Shown here: positions 52,901-64,000 of the stretch, piece by piece
Layout of the letters: every line of letters begins with the position of its first letter
Position numbering within the stretch: the stretch's first letter is position 1
Assembly (NCBI GenBank): GCA_023846275.1
Contig: JAIUJO010000087.1
Location: 761,501-825,500 of the forward strand
DNA length: 64,000 nt
Direction: 5' to 3'
Source of the DNA: Vanilla planifolia
Taxonomy: Eukaryota; Streptophyta; Magnoliopsida; Asparagales; Orchidaceae
Position numbers and translations under genes: made by a program
The notes under the pieces: generated by a model
What the model saw: the letters and a program-made list of their open reading frames with translations, nothing else
Told to the model about the DNA's origin: nothing
Database searches by the model: none

Positions 52901-53765
52901 AGCATCATATGATGTAGTTTCTATATAATCCATCTCATTTCTTTAAGTTTTTTGCTTTGCTTTTGTTATAATCCTATTAAACACTAATTCTCCACTTGTG
53001 CGATATTCTCATTGCTTTGATTTGTTTTAAGTATATTTCTACAATTTATCTTATTTTACATTTATTTAATATTTGCTGAATATTCCAATAATAATTTATT
53101 TTTTAACTCATATAAAATTATAACCAAAGCCCAATTTAGAAGAAATAAATGATGTTTGACTTGTCTAGAAAAGCTAATTTAGAGTAAATATACATCTCTA
53201 ATATTTTAAATAATTTTAATAAACCATTTAGGCATATTTAATTTGACATTTTGATTTATTCCGAAGTTGATGATTGAGGATGATATAGCTGATCTCGTTT
53301 GTACCTTGGAATGAAACATTCTCACATAGTTTATCACATTTCTTCAAACTTTTTACTTTCATTTGATTATATTATGAACTCTGTCTAATCAAACAAGGTT
53401 TTTAATATTATTTAGTATGTGTTATCTCTGAGGGTTTTGTTGTGCTTTATGAGTCATTTAAAGGCATATAGGATTTGACGATCCAGTGTGTCATACTCAA
53501 TCTCCTTTGTATCTTCGAGTGTATCTTTTCTATATAATTAAACATGTTATTTGAAATTGTTTACTTTTATTTAGTTACATTATTATGAAACTCTAATTCT
53601 CTTATCATTGACTTTCAGAATGCTTTCATTTAGTTATATTACATTCGATTTTGGTTTTCTATATCTAATTTTCGCTTTAACATATACTTATTTAATATAA
53701 AAAAATCATCATTATTTATGTTAATTTATTTTTGTAAGGCAAACAAAGTAACCACTGAGATAAGA
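49956..53765 (+). repeat. Diverged ~0.4 kb satellite array, plus orientation (right array, part 1)
   Basis: Plus-oriented landmarks resume ('acttataacttatattaact', 'gatgaagataaaacaaatgt', 'ctcaatgaactcaatataat') and recur to about 53765, where a unit is cut in its 'gcaaacaaagtaaccactgag' block. The dyad CTCAT-N4-ATGAG is visible at 52351-52364. The left edge is uncertain by about 60 bp. No gene is present; open frames such as 52427-52672 are repeat read-throughs. Confidence 0.88.
50227..50250. repeat. (AT)12 microsatellite
   Basis: An uninterrupted run of AT dinucleotides lies at the 'aaatattc-ttttatatttt' position of a satellite unit. Confidence 0.95.
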
Positions 53766-54027
53766 GTGCATTTCTTTATAGTGAGTATGGTATTTTATGA
53801 TTGATTAGTTCACCTCTAAATGTACATTCTTTATGTATAACCTCTCAAACTTAGTTTGTAAGTTTCTTAGGATGTTCAAAATTAGAAGAGGGAAGCAAGC
53901 TATAAGCAAACGACGAGAAGTGGGAGCCTACTTCTATCAAAGAATAAATTGAAACTATCTTCTTTTGATTCTTCTCCCTTTCATGCTGTGAAACAAATTC
54001 TTCCTTCACCCCAACGTAAGTTTTTAG

Positions 54028-54471
54028 ATACTACAATACAACAACAACTCACCTTTGCTTAATGGGAGGTTGGCACATGACCTCCTCTCTAAAAGAAGCT
54101 TCTTATTTGATCTTATTGGTATAGATGATTTTTTACACCACAATTTATGTCAGATCCTAAAATATATGGAAAATCTACATCCAAGTCCGTCATATGACAT
54201 TCATAGACTTGGGTTCATGCTTGTAACTAGGTTCTCACTCCAAAGCATTCCTGAATGTTGCCTTAAGGGAATATTTATTGGCCTCGACAAGAGGAACTTG
54301 GGGTCCTATCGATGGCCCTTAGTCTTCTTGTTTAAAGTGATAAAAAGGACTTGTCTACATTTCAATAAAGCATGTCCCAAGGATGATGTTTGTGCCCCCC
54401 AAGAATTATGTGAAAGTATTATACCTAAAAATCAAGAGTGGGAAAGTCAAAAGCAAAAGGAGGATACCTAA
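54028..54471 (+). pseudogene. Unrecognised protein-coding fragment (~147 codons open)
   Basis: This is one of the longest open stretches outside the satellite. It is bounded by an in-frame stop at 54025-54027 and TAA at 54469-54471. There is no ATG near the 5' end (the first codons read through TTG), so the start is missing or spliced away. The product is mixed in composition, with five cysteines, 'DLLSKRSFLFDL', 'SPSYDIHRLGFMLVTRF' and 'GIFIGLDKRNLGSYRWPL', ending in a charged tail 'QEWESQKQKEDT'. Codon and base use is clearly less AT-biased than the surroundings, which favours a genuine ex-coding sequence such as a captured exon or transposon ORF piece. I do not recognise the family. It lies inside the insertion, upstream of the LINE-like relic, and may or may not belong to it. 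Confidence 0.4.
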
Positions 54472-54699
54472 CTGACTTTTCTTAGAATTTATGTTGATGA
54501 GGGTAAAAGTTTCTACTGCTAGAACTTATGCCAAATATCTTTCACTCAGAGAATACTAGTTTCATGGTAGAGTGTTTAAGGATATTCTCAACTTCTCAGG
54601 GGTGGCCTTCTGAATTCATCCATTTTGAGCGAATGACAATTAGTTGAATACACATAGTGAGAATAGGAAAACATTAAAAATCTTTCTATTTAAAAAATT

Positions 54700-55240
54700 C
54701 TTTAAAATTTAATCATATTCATCCAAAGGACCACGTAGGGTTGAAAGCGATTTCAAAAATTTCTTTTCATGGGTTTGGTGGAGCCATCTTAATGGAGCAT
54801 TTGGTTGTGTAGTGTAGAGTATTTGTGCCATCCACTTTACTTCATCTTTCTTGAAACAAAGAAAAAGACTCAAATGTTTCAACAAAATTCTTGGTGTTCT
54901 TTGGTTATTGATTCTAATAAAAAAGAATTTTGGGGTCACAATAACTCTTTTTCTTCTAAACAAGATTCAAGATATTAAAGATTATTGTAGTGCAACGGAA
55001 TTATAATTCCAATCAACAACTCTACTTCCTCATCTTGCTTCTAACAAATGTTTTGCTTTGATTGCTTTTCTTAACCTGGTTCTTTCCATTATTTCTAAAC
55101 ACCTAGATTTCAAAAATTTAATTTATTTGATTTATTATGTTTAGTTTTTTGTTACTTCTATTATTACAAAAATTTTGTAAACCATTTCTTCTTATACTTT
55201 TTAAATTCAATAACTATTGATTTATCAAAAACAAAAAAAG
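54700..55240 (+). mobile_element. Probable L1-type LINE relic (endonuclease-RT linker and 3' tail)
   Basis: On the plus strand, 54745-54960 reads 'DFKNFFSWVWWSHLNGAFGC', a stop, then 'LKQRKRLKCFNKILGV'. This resembles the segment of plant L1-type LINEs between endonuclease and reverse transcriptase, where a WW-x4-5-G motif is followed by a KLK-LK--LK-WN-E-FG helix. The 3' part ends with 'tttttaaattcaataactat' and 'tgatttatcaaaaac' followed by an A-rich run (to about 55238), the style of plant LINE 3' ends. The RT itself is missing, so an internal deletion is required. The match is by eye and weak. A minus-strand open frame at 54709-54963 is its shadow. Confidence 0.35.
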
Positions 55241-55975
55241 AATTAGGGGTTGTGGCTATAAATCTTTTCGTCTTATGAACAAGTTAATTCCCCATACATC
55301 CTATATTTATCTATATGAACAATAGATCATGTTAGGCAAGGTTCAAAAAAACACTTCAGCTTCATATTGATTTGTTCAAGTAAAAAAAACTATTGTCCAT
55401 TTCATTATAAGCCTTGGGAATGATGGTATTATACTAGAAAGCAATACAAAAGACTAATTCATCATGGAATGAATTACTATGTAGGAAATCTCGATCTTTG
55501 AATGGAGCAACTAGCTTTCCTAGCCCCACTAGGCAATGAAAAGGGCCCTCTAAGGAATTATGGAAAGAAAGATGATAGCAACAACTTACCTCCACTTTTA
55601 TGTCTAGGTCTCACAACATTAATACCTTAATCAATGTCAAGATATAGAATTAAGTTATTTTATTTAGTGTTTTAGAGTTATTATTTTCAGCTTGTTCACT
55701 AGGGTTGGCAACTAAATGAAACTTTGCTTCGTTATAACATTACATTTCATCCAAATCTATTAAATTCTTATTAAGGAAATGTTACATCTATTATTCTAAA
55801 TACATAATAGGTAAAATAGATTAATAGATATATACAATCCTATATGATGAAATTATCCTTTTCAATTGAAATAGAGAAAGAATAGATCATTTTAGTCTTT
55901 TGTGAGGTTGAGAGGGAGCCAAGGTGAAGGACAACCCCCTTTGATGAAGATATAATAATTTTAAGCAAGAATATA
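55241..55975. other. Remainder of the insertion; nothing recognised
   Basis: It has moderate AT content, no open frame of note, no satellite landmark and no repeat pair seen. A purine-rich, slightly GC-richer patch lies near 55905-55945. Confidence 0.5.
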
Positions 55976-58900
55976 TTATGATGACAAAAATGTCATTGTA
56001 GTAATCTAAAATAACATTATCCAATTAAACATTAATTTTATATTTTTAATTATTTGTTTGTAGTTTGGCAAAAATGACATTATACTTTTATTCATCCATT
56101 TTTGACAATTAATTACACTTTATTAGATCTACTTTACATCATTGAATGTAGCATGTTGTATAATTTGTCTTGTTTCTTCAAATTGTCCTTTTACACTTAT
56201 ATTACTATCAAACTTTAATTTTCCTCACCCATGACCTTTACATCACTTTGACTTATTTATGCTCTATTGCATTAAATTATCATATTTTCGGTTTATTATA
56301 TTTTTAGTTAAATTAAAATAATAAGTCTTATTATTTGTGCATATTTAATTTTGTAACTTTTAGTAACTCTGAATAAGGTTTGATCACGACGAAACAAATG
56401 TCATTGAGCTGTTCTTGATGAATTCAATCCATTTAAAAATTCATTTTTAGATTTTCAAATATTTTAATTTTTATGATTTTAGTACACTTTATGATATATT
56501 TTGATTTATACCTAATTTAATTATTACAAATATTATGCTCAGTCTACTAACTATCATGGAGTCTAACTTTCCTGAACAATTTATCTTATTTCTTCAAAAC
56601 TTTTACTGAATATGTCTTTATTACTATATAGCTCCAAATCTCATCTCGTGTAACCATTATATTTGTTTGATTTGCTTATATAATATTTCTTCAATTTATC
56701 TCATTTATAGTTAAATACATATTTATATAATTTTACAAAAATATTTTTTATTTTTTTTGTATATTTATTAATTCGTTGTAATTCCATAAGAGCTTCGACC
56801 AAGATGAAGCATGGGCCATTAGACTTGTCTTCATAAGCTCTATCCTATGTTGTATTTTATTTTTAAATATTTTATTTTATAAGATTTTATCAATTTTACT
56901 TGATGATTCAATAAGCTACACTCGATCTACACAGTATCAAATAATGCAACTTTTCAATAAAATTTATCACATTTTTTGAAATGTATCGCTTTGATTATGG
57001 TATATTACCATGTAACAGTGAATCTTATCTTAAGTGACCATTACATCTTTTTTGTTTAGTTACATTATATTTCTTTAGTTTATCTTATTTAAATTTATTA
57101 TATATTGACATAATATAAAAATAATAATTTATAATTAGTTTTTCTTACCTAGTTTTATAATTCTTAGTATTTAGAAACAATGTCGAATCGAAAAAAAGAA
57201 TGGTTTTTGGACTCTTCTTGGTGAGATTTATCCATTTAAATATTTTATTTTCAAAGTTTTTTTCTGTTTTTAATGAGATTTTTTGATTTGCACCTGATTT
57301 GATGATGAAGGATGTTACACTACTTCATCTTAGAGCATAAGAGTTCAACTTTCTTAAACAAGTTATCAAATTTCTTGAAATGTCTCTTATTATGTTGCAA
57401 TATTATTATATAACTCTAAATCTTCTATTGTGTGAGCATTGCATATATTTCAATTGGTTATATTAGGTTTTTTCAATTTATCATATTTTAGATTTAGTAT
57501 ACATTTACTTTGTGTTAAAAAAAATTTATTATTATTTATCTTTTCTACTTCAATTACTTGTAGAATTTCTAAATGAGCACCTATTCAGATGCAACAAACA
57601 TCGTATGACTCACCACCACATTCTTTATCGAACTGATCAATATTTTTTAATATTTTTAAATATTATGTTTTTAGGCTTTTGGTAGGTTTAATGCACATTT
57701 TGAGTTTTACTTGAGTTGTTGAGTGAGTACGATACACTTGATAGCCTTTTTATTCACAAATAGAACTTTTTCATATAATTCACCACATTTCTTGAAATGT
57801 TTCACTTTGATTGGACTATATCGTCATGAAAGTCTATATATTCTCTTATGCCCCTATACATTGCTTTTATTTGGATATGTTATATTTATTCAATTTATCA
57901 TATTTCAAATTTATTTTTTGTATCTTTAAAGCTAAAATAGTAATGTATTAGTATTTATTCTTATTTATTTTTGTGATTCACAATAATTCCAAATGAGGTC
58001 AGATCAACATAAAGCAATTAGAATTAGACGCATCCCAATGAGTATTATGTAACTAGTATTCATTTTCTTTTTTCAAAATATTTTATTTTCAAATATTTTG
58101 GAACATTGGCATACATCGAGTCGTACATGATATGATGTTAAAAATGTTAGAAAAGCTTCTTATTATCTTGGAATTCATCTTGCTTATAAATTTTATCTTA
58201 TGTCGTTAAATTTTTCATTTTAGTTTAATTTTGGTATATTACATAAATTAATCTTGTTGTATCAATGATATATTTTTTCTTATTATGGAAAAAATAATTT
58301 TTATTATTTATACGTAATTAATATTTGAAATTATATTAATTAAATAGGTCTAATTAAGTAGAAAGAAAAGTCAATGAACTAGTCTCATTGCGATCTATGT
58401 TATTAAATTTTTTATTTTTAAATATTTTATTTTCAATGTTTTTAGCATTATTTTATGATATTTTGATTACAGTAAATTTAAAAATTGGGAATGATCCACT
58501 CAATCTACAAGGATCTTTTAGTGCATCTTTAATGTACAATTAATCGCATTTCTTCAAAATTGTTTCTTTGAGTTTGTTATATTATTAAAAATTAACATTT
58601 TCTCCATATCTATCCTTCACATCACTTTTATTTGCCTATTTTAAATTTCTTCTATTTTTTGTCATTTAAACTTTGTTGTATATTTAATTTACATTAACAT
58701 AACGATTTATTATAATTTATGTTTAATAAATTTTTGAATTCATTGTAATTCAATATGTCAATTGATTTAGATGAAACAAATGTTATTAGTCTCAATTTGA
58801 TAAGCTCCATCCAATTAAATATAAACTTTTTATTTTTTTTAAATTTTATTTTCGAAGATTTTGGCATTTTTAAATGACATTTTACTCATACATGGTTTGA

Positions 58901-59888
58901 TGAAGAAGGATCTTCCACTCCATGTCGTTAGCATCTTGTAATGTAACTTTCTGTTTGTATTTATCATTTTTTACGAATTTTTTATTTGATAGGTTATATT
59001 GCCACGTAAATTTAGGTTTTCTCCCTTTTGACCTATATATCAATTCAATTTTATTATATTATAATATTTCAACACATTTAATTTAACTTCAATTTATATT
59101 TGCATAGTTTTTAAAATAAGAATTTATTGTTATTTATGCTTATTTACTTTGAAAATTTATATTAATTCTAAAGAATGTGTAATCGAGATAACAATGTCTT
59201 TAGGCTGATTTTGATGAGCTACTACACAAAATAAAACATTTATTTTGTTATTCTTTTTCAAATGTTTTTGCATAGTTTATGAGACACTTTGATTCATAAT
59301 TCATTTAACAAATGAGCTTGCCACAATTTATGTCCATAATAGCATGGGGATTAGCACTATCATAACATTTATCCCAATAATTGAATTTTTTTACTTTCAT
59401 TTTATTATTGTATTATGTAACTCTAAATCCTTTCACATGCAACCTTTACATCACTTTGACTTTGTTTAATACTATACTTTAATTTATCATATTTCAATTT
59501 TGATATAAATTTGCGTAATAGTATGATTTAAGATTAATTATGCTTATTAAATTTGGTAATTTGTAGTATTTCCAAATTATTGTTGATCGAGATGAAACGA
59601 ACGTTGTTGGACTAGACTCAATGAGTTCTACCAAATTAAATATAAATATTTGTATTATTCTTAACTAGTTTTTAAAGGGTTTTGACATACTTTATGAGAC
59701 ATTTCCAATCATATCATATTTGATGGTTAAGGATGTTAAACTTCGCCCGCATATTGTCTAAGAATGATATTTTTTTTTTGAATAATTTAACCCTTTTTTT
59801 CAAATGTATTTCTTTGATTTGGTTATGTAATTATGAAACTATAATTCACCTCCATTGTCACATTCACATCACTTTTGTTCATCAAATA
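55976..59888 (+). repeat. Diverged ~0.4 kb satellite array, plus orientation (right array, part 2)
   Basis: Regular plus-oriented landmarks run from the resumed half-unit at 55976 to about 59888: 'ctaattctcatctcgtgtaac'-type, 'attattgttatttatgctta', 'gatgaaacaaatgttatt', 'gataagctccatccaatta' and 'ggttttgacatactttatga'. The right end is cut in the 'acattcacatcacttttg' block by the LTR element. No gene is present; frames 57723-57929 and 59733-59933 are read-throughs. Confidence 0.9.
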
Positions 59889-60575
59889 TGGTGCCACACA
59901 AAAGAAAGATATTATGGAAAAATAACAACATAGACATGAAAATGCCTTAAACTCAACTCTATCAAGCCAAAGCTCTCTAAAATTTAACACATGCATGATA
60001 ATTTACTGAGCATGTAAATGATATCCTTAAGAACTCATGGTTCATTCTTGCATCATCATATGTGCATAGATGATTCTAATTTACTAAAGGTATCAAAATT
60101 TTAGATCAAATCCATCAAGAAGTCTATAGGAAGTATGCTATTATTATTTAGGCATAAGAGTCTTTAAAAGAAAAAAATAATTATACTTATGTATTAAAGA
60201 ATTATATAGATATGGTTGTCTTCAAAAGTTAGGTAGAAAGCATGATTCTGTACTTAAAAACTTCATATGATAATGAAAACCTTTAAGTTGTCAATAAAAA
60301 GATTTCTTTTTATAAAAAGAATTACTTGTCATCTCCTATTTAAAGGAGCTCTCATGAATGATTGAATGGTGAATTAGTTGTGGTAAATGAAATTGCATTG
60401 TTTTGTTGTTATAGTGCTTTAGTTAGCATGGTTTAATTCTCTTTGATTCACTTTTCTGAGCAAATCCTCGCTTTCTTCTCCATCTTATATAACTCTATTC
60501 ATTTTGTTTTGAAACTTTTGTCACACTTTCCATTCCATGACCCAGCCCCCTCTTTGACTACCCCTCTTTGACTAC
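59889..60575 (+). repeat. Left long direct repeat (putative 5' LTR)
   Basis: It is colinear with 60869-61535: 'aacaacatagac' with 'tagtgacatagac', 'ccttaagaactcatggttca' with 'ccttaagaagtcatgattca', and 'gagctctcatgaatg' at 60346 with the same at 61315. The right end is imprecise. It includes a perfect tandem pair of 'ccctctttgactac' at 60548 and 60562, not present in the right copy. Confidence 0.7.
60337..60344 (+). promoter_or_regulatory. TATA-like box in the left LTR
   Basis: TATTTAAA is followed within a few bases by GAGCTCTCATGAATG, which is conserved at the same place in the right LTR. It is a candidate core promoter of the element; the call is inferred from conservation only. Confidence 0.4.
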
Positions 60576-60868
60576 ATAATTTATTGTCTGAGTAAAACTC
60601 CTAACCAATTACTTGGAATAATAGTAAACCTTGAAGAGAAAGAGGAGATCTTATTAGTTTATAAAATGAAGGCTTGATTGTTGGTACTTAATTAAGTCCC
60701 CTTTGAGTATTGATATGCCTAATAGGTTCATTATTCATTGCAAAAATTAGCCACCATTTAGGGATAGTACAATAACACATGAAGAATTAGGTAAGCTTTC
60801 TCCACAACATGTGGATGATTTCCTAGACTTTAATACTATGGATTATGTTTCATTTAGTTAAGTGAAAA
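60576..60868 (+). other. Internal region of the non-coding LTR element
   Basis: About 290 bp with no open reading frame of note. A purine-rich stretch 'gaagagaaagaggaga' lies near 60633. No tRNA-complementary primer site was recognised next to the left LTR. Confidence 0.5.
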
Positions 60869-61535
60869 TGATACAACACATAAAAAGAAATTTTGGCAAA
60901 ATAGTGACATAGACCCACTATAAGGTCTTAAATTAGAATCAATAAAACTAAAGCTCTATAAAATTTAATACATGTATATAAACTTAGAGGCAATGTGAAT
61001 GTAGCCTTAAGAAGTCATGATTCATGCATGGATCATTTTAAGTGCATGGTCGGAGCTAAAATTATGAAGGTTTCCAAATTTTAGATGAAAGTCTTTAAGA
61101 TGTATGCTTTTTTAATTTTTTATAAAGGTCATCAATTGGTAAGTAAGAAACATGCTTTGGCATTAAAGGACGATATGGTCATAAAAGTCTTCACAAGTAG
61201 GTAACAAGCATGATGATGTGTTAAAATAATTATTTTGGTATGAAAGTCTCTAAGAAGTAAGTAAGAAGCTTCCTTTTTCATAATAAGTAATTACCTGTGA
61301 TCTTTTATTTAAAAGAGCTCTCATGAATGGATGAATGTTGAATTAATTGTGGAAAATAAATCTGTAATGCTTTGTTATTAGAGTTCTTGAGTTGTCATGG
61401 TAATCTTCTCATGAACTCACTTTGTTGAGTGTATCCTTCTATCTTTCTTCATTAGTTTTAACTCTATTCCTACTCATTTAAACCTTTTGCCATATCACCC
61501 AACCATGAGCGAAATATTTCTCTTCATTTTCATCA
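60869..61535 (+). repeat. Right long direct repeat (putative 3' LTR)
   Basis: It is the partner of 59889-60575 with many substitutions and small indels. It keeps TATTTAAA at 61306-61313 and the GAGCTCTCATGAATG motif at 61315, followed by 'gaaaataaatctg' (AATAAA polyadenylation-like) near 61350. Confidence 0.7.
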
Positions 61536-64000
61536 AGATTACTTTAATTTATCTCATTTATGCTTTATTATAATTTTAATATTTAAATAATAATTTATGA
61601 TTTTTTATTGCTATTTCCCATTTGTAATTCATACTAACTCCAATTGAGATTAGATAAAGTTGAAATGAACATTGTTGTTTTTACCTAAATGAGTTATCTA
61701 TAATTTACTATTTATTTTTATATATTTGTATAAATTTTTTTTGAAGTTTTTCTACACTTTGTAACTAATTTTGATTAACACCTAATATTTTTATCATGGT
61801 TGTTACACTCAATTTTTGTAGTTTCATATGATTCAACATTCCTAAAAAATTTCTCTTATTTATTCAACTTTTTTGCTATGATTTTGTTATATTCTGATAA
61901 AACTATAATTCTCCATTTATGTGATCATTAAATTACTTTAATTTTTTTATTATATTTCTTTAAGTTAACTTATTTTTATTTTATGTATATTTATTTATTT
62001 AGTACCATTTATTTTTTATTTATTTTCATTTATTTTTGTTGCTTGAAATAATTCCTTCTAAGGATTTGACTTGTTGAAAGAAGCATCACTAGAATTATCT
62101 TGATGGGCTATGACCAAGTAATTCTTCTTATACAAAAATATGTATTATTTTTAATGGTTTCAATAGGTCTTATGAGACAATATAATTTTAACTAGATTTG
62201 AAGATGGTCGTTACAGTCATTCGTTATGATTTTTAACAAAAAATGTTTTTTATAATTTATCTTATTTCTTGAAGTGTTTTACTTTGATTTTGTTATATTA
62301 TATATCACTTTGACTTTGTTACATTATATTGGACTCTTCTTGAGATGGTATGTCTTATTAATTATTCATTTAGTATATTTTTAAGCATTTTCGTTTTTTA
62401 TATCTTAGCATATTTTATAAGATAATTAAGTTAACATTAAATCTCATAATTGATAGTGAGATGCTTTCACTTTTTCTTACCATGGAAGGGAACTTTTTCT
62501 TAAATTTTATCTCACTTCTTTGAATTTTTCTTTTTGATTTTTTTATATTATTATGAAACTCTAGATCAACTATCATTTGACATCTAAATCACTTCAATTT
62601 GTTTGTATTACCTCACTTAAATTTAAGTCATTTCACAATGAACATATATTAAATTGTTATTAAAATAATATTTTTTATTCTTAATGGTTATTTAATTTTA
62701 TGATTTCTAGTTACTCAAAATGTTGTTTGATTGAGGTGAAACAATTATCGTTGGACTTATCTAATCAAGATTTAACAAATTAAATAATTTTTTAAAATTT
62801 TTAAATATTATTCTTTCTAGTATTTTGGCATATTTTATGAACACAATTTGAAACACATTTTATTTGATGATTGAGGATGTTATAGTAAATCTTCTCAGTA
62901 TATTTGAATGAAACATTATTATATAATTTATCTAATTTTTTAATTTTTTACTTTTAATTGTATATATGACAAAAACCCTTTTTGCTCTCATGTAACCTCT
63001 ACTTTTCCTTCATTTTATTACAGTGTATTACTTGAATTTATCATAATTTACCTTATATAAATATTTACTTTATATTAAAATAATATTTTATTCTTATTTA
63101 CATTTAATAACTTTGCAAATTCATAGTAATTCTACATGAGGACCAATAAAAATGAAATAAATATTATTATACTTGCCTAGATAAGAGCTATCCTATTAAA
63201 TAAACAATTTTTTAATTTTATTATTATTTTTTAATTTGGCACTTTTTAAGAGGCATTTTGATTCATACAATTGTAATTGAGGATCCTTATACATGATCTT
63301 CTTAGTAATTTCATGTATAATTTATCTTCTTTGTTTGAATTTTTTCTTGGGATGGCTATACTAATATGTTACTAAAGATTTCATCTCTTTGAACCTTTGC
63401 AAGATTTTGTTGTAGTTATAATGCGTTGGTTCAATTTTTTATATTTCAACTTTAATATGATTTAACTTCAATATTTAAATAAATATTTATTATTATTTAT
63501 GTTTATTTAACTTTGAAATTCATAATAATTCTAATTAAGGTGTGATCAAGATGAAAACAAATGTCATCAAAATTGTCTCGATTAGCTCTATCGAATTAAA
63601 TATTTATTTTTATATTTTTATTTTCTATGGTTTTGCATGCTTTATGATTTAATTTAATTCATTACTTATTTGATAATCAAGGATGTTATGCTCAATCTGC
63701 TTCGCATCTTCAAATTTAGCATTATGACAAAAAGTACCTTGTTTCTTAAACTTTTTTGCTTATTTTTTATTATATTACAGTGTAAATCTATTCTCCTCAC
63801 ACAAGACCTTTGCATCACTTTGATGTGGTTCAATTACAGTGCTTCAATTTACCTTAGTTAACAATTAAATTTCTTTACTTCAATTTATCTTATTGCTCAT
63901 TATTGTTATTTACTTTTTTTATTCTTAGTAGATCTAAAATGAGGTCAGATGGAGATAAAACAACAAATATTACACTTGACTCAATGATTTTTATCAAATT
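61536..64000 (+). repeat. Diverged ~0.4 kb satellite array, plus orientation (right array, part 3)
   Basis: The interrupted unit resumes and plus-oriented landmarks continue to the window end: 'tacattgtaattcatactaac' class, 'gatgggctatgaccaagtaat', 'gattgaggatgttatag', 'attaaaataatattttttatt' and 'ctcgattagctctatcgaatt'. Around 62265-62330 the two internal 'ctttgattttgttatatta' blocks are brought together by a deletion. The array is still running at 64000. No gene is present. Confidence 0.9.

Larger units (their letters stand above)
53766..55975. mobile_element. ~2.2 kb insertion splitting one satellite unit; probably composite
   Basis: The unit is interrupted just after 'gcaaacaaagtaaccactga' and resumes at about 55976 with 'tatgatgacaaaaatgtcat', then 'atccaattaaacattaattt', so a single repeat is split and the insertion is bounded. 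The interior is less AT-rich than the satellite. It contains an unrecognised coding-like fragment (54028-54471) and a probable LINE relic (about 54700-55240). About 740 bp to the right (55241-55975) I recognise nothing. No LTRs or terminal inverted repeats were found by eye. Confidence 0.65.
59889..61535 (+). mobile_element. Non-coding LTR element (TRIM-like / small non-autonomous LTR retrotransposon)
   Basis: Two direct repeats of about 0.67 kb, starting 'tggtgccacacaaaag' (59889) and 'tgatacaacacataaa' (about 60869), flank about 0.3 kb of sequence with no open frame. The whole block interrupts one satellite unit: the array stops at 'cacatcacttttgttcatca' and resumes at 'attactttaatttatctcat'. 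Both repeats carry a TATTTAAA box followed by a GAGCTCTCATGAATG motif at the same place. The sequences 'ttcatcaa' before the first repeat and 'ttcatcaag' after the second could be a target-site duplication. Total length (about 1.65 kb) is above typical TRIMs, so small LARD-like is another fair label. A plain tandem duplication is the alternative. No primer-binding site was identified. Confidence 0.68.

Noticed and set aside
1..64000. A CRISPR array, as an explanation of the regular repetition
   Set aside because: The repeat unit is about 0.4 kb with diverged copies, not short identical repeats with unique spacers, and the retroelements point to a plant genome.
1..64000. rRNA, tRNA or organellar genes
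   Set aside because: No conserved rRNA blocks, no foldable tRNA and no plastid or mitochondrial gene segments were seen on either strand.

Overview
This window is a strongly AT-rich, gene-poor stretch of nuclear DNA, most likely from a seed plant. That inference rests on a decayed plant-type Ty1/copia retrotransposon, a second LTR-bounded element with no coding capacity, a probable LINE fragment, and tens of kilobases of diverged satellite-like tandem repeats. I see no intact host gene, rRNA, tRNA, CRISPR array or bacterial-type operon. The species cannot be named from this sequence.

Roughly 47 of the 64 kb is one ancient tandem repeat with a unit of about 0.4 kb (my hand consensus is about 420 bp). 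Copies share an ordered set of landmarks but differ heavily from each other. Orientation changes along the window: plus from 1 to about 9088, minus from about 9090 to 36828, plus to about 38140, minus to about 39185, then plus again from about 49956 to the right end. The array runs off both ends.

Four blocks interrupt the array. (1) About 12236-14642 is non-satellite sequence with two small minisatellites and a tRNA-Gly-like A-box. (2) About 39186-49955 holds a dead Ty1/copia element (about 40190-46830) with two diverged LTRs of about 1.6 kb and remnants of gag, protease, integrase and reverse transcriptase, flanked by unrecognised sequence. (3) About 53766-55975 splits a single satellite unit and contains an unrecognised coding-like fragment and a probable LINE relic. 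(4) About 59889-61535 is a 1.65 kb element made of two direct repeats of about 0.67 kb around a short non-coding centre, which looks like a TRIM-like or small non-autonomous LTR retrotransposon.

Nothing here works as a pathway. The biology is structural: an old satellite domain that has been inverted, internally duplicated and colonised by retroelements. The most useful points are the undescribed (to me) 0.4 kb satellite with its short conserved dyad, the mappable inversion junctions, and the non-coding LTR element. Most short open reading frames inside the satellite are chance read-throughs of the repeat and are not annotated as genes.
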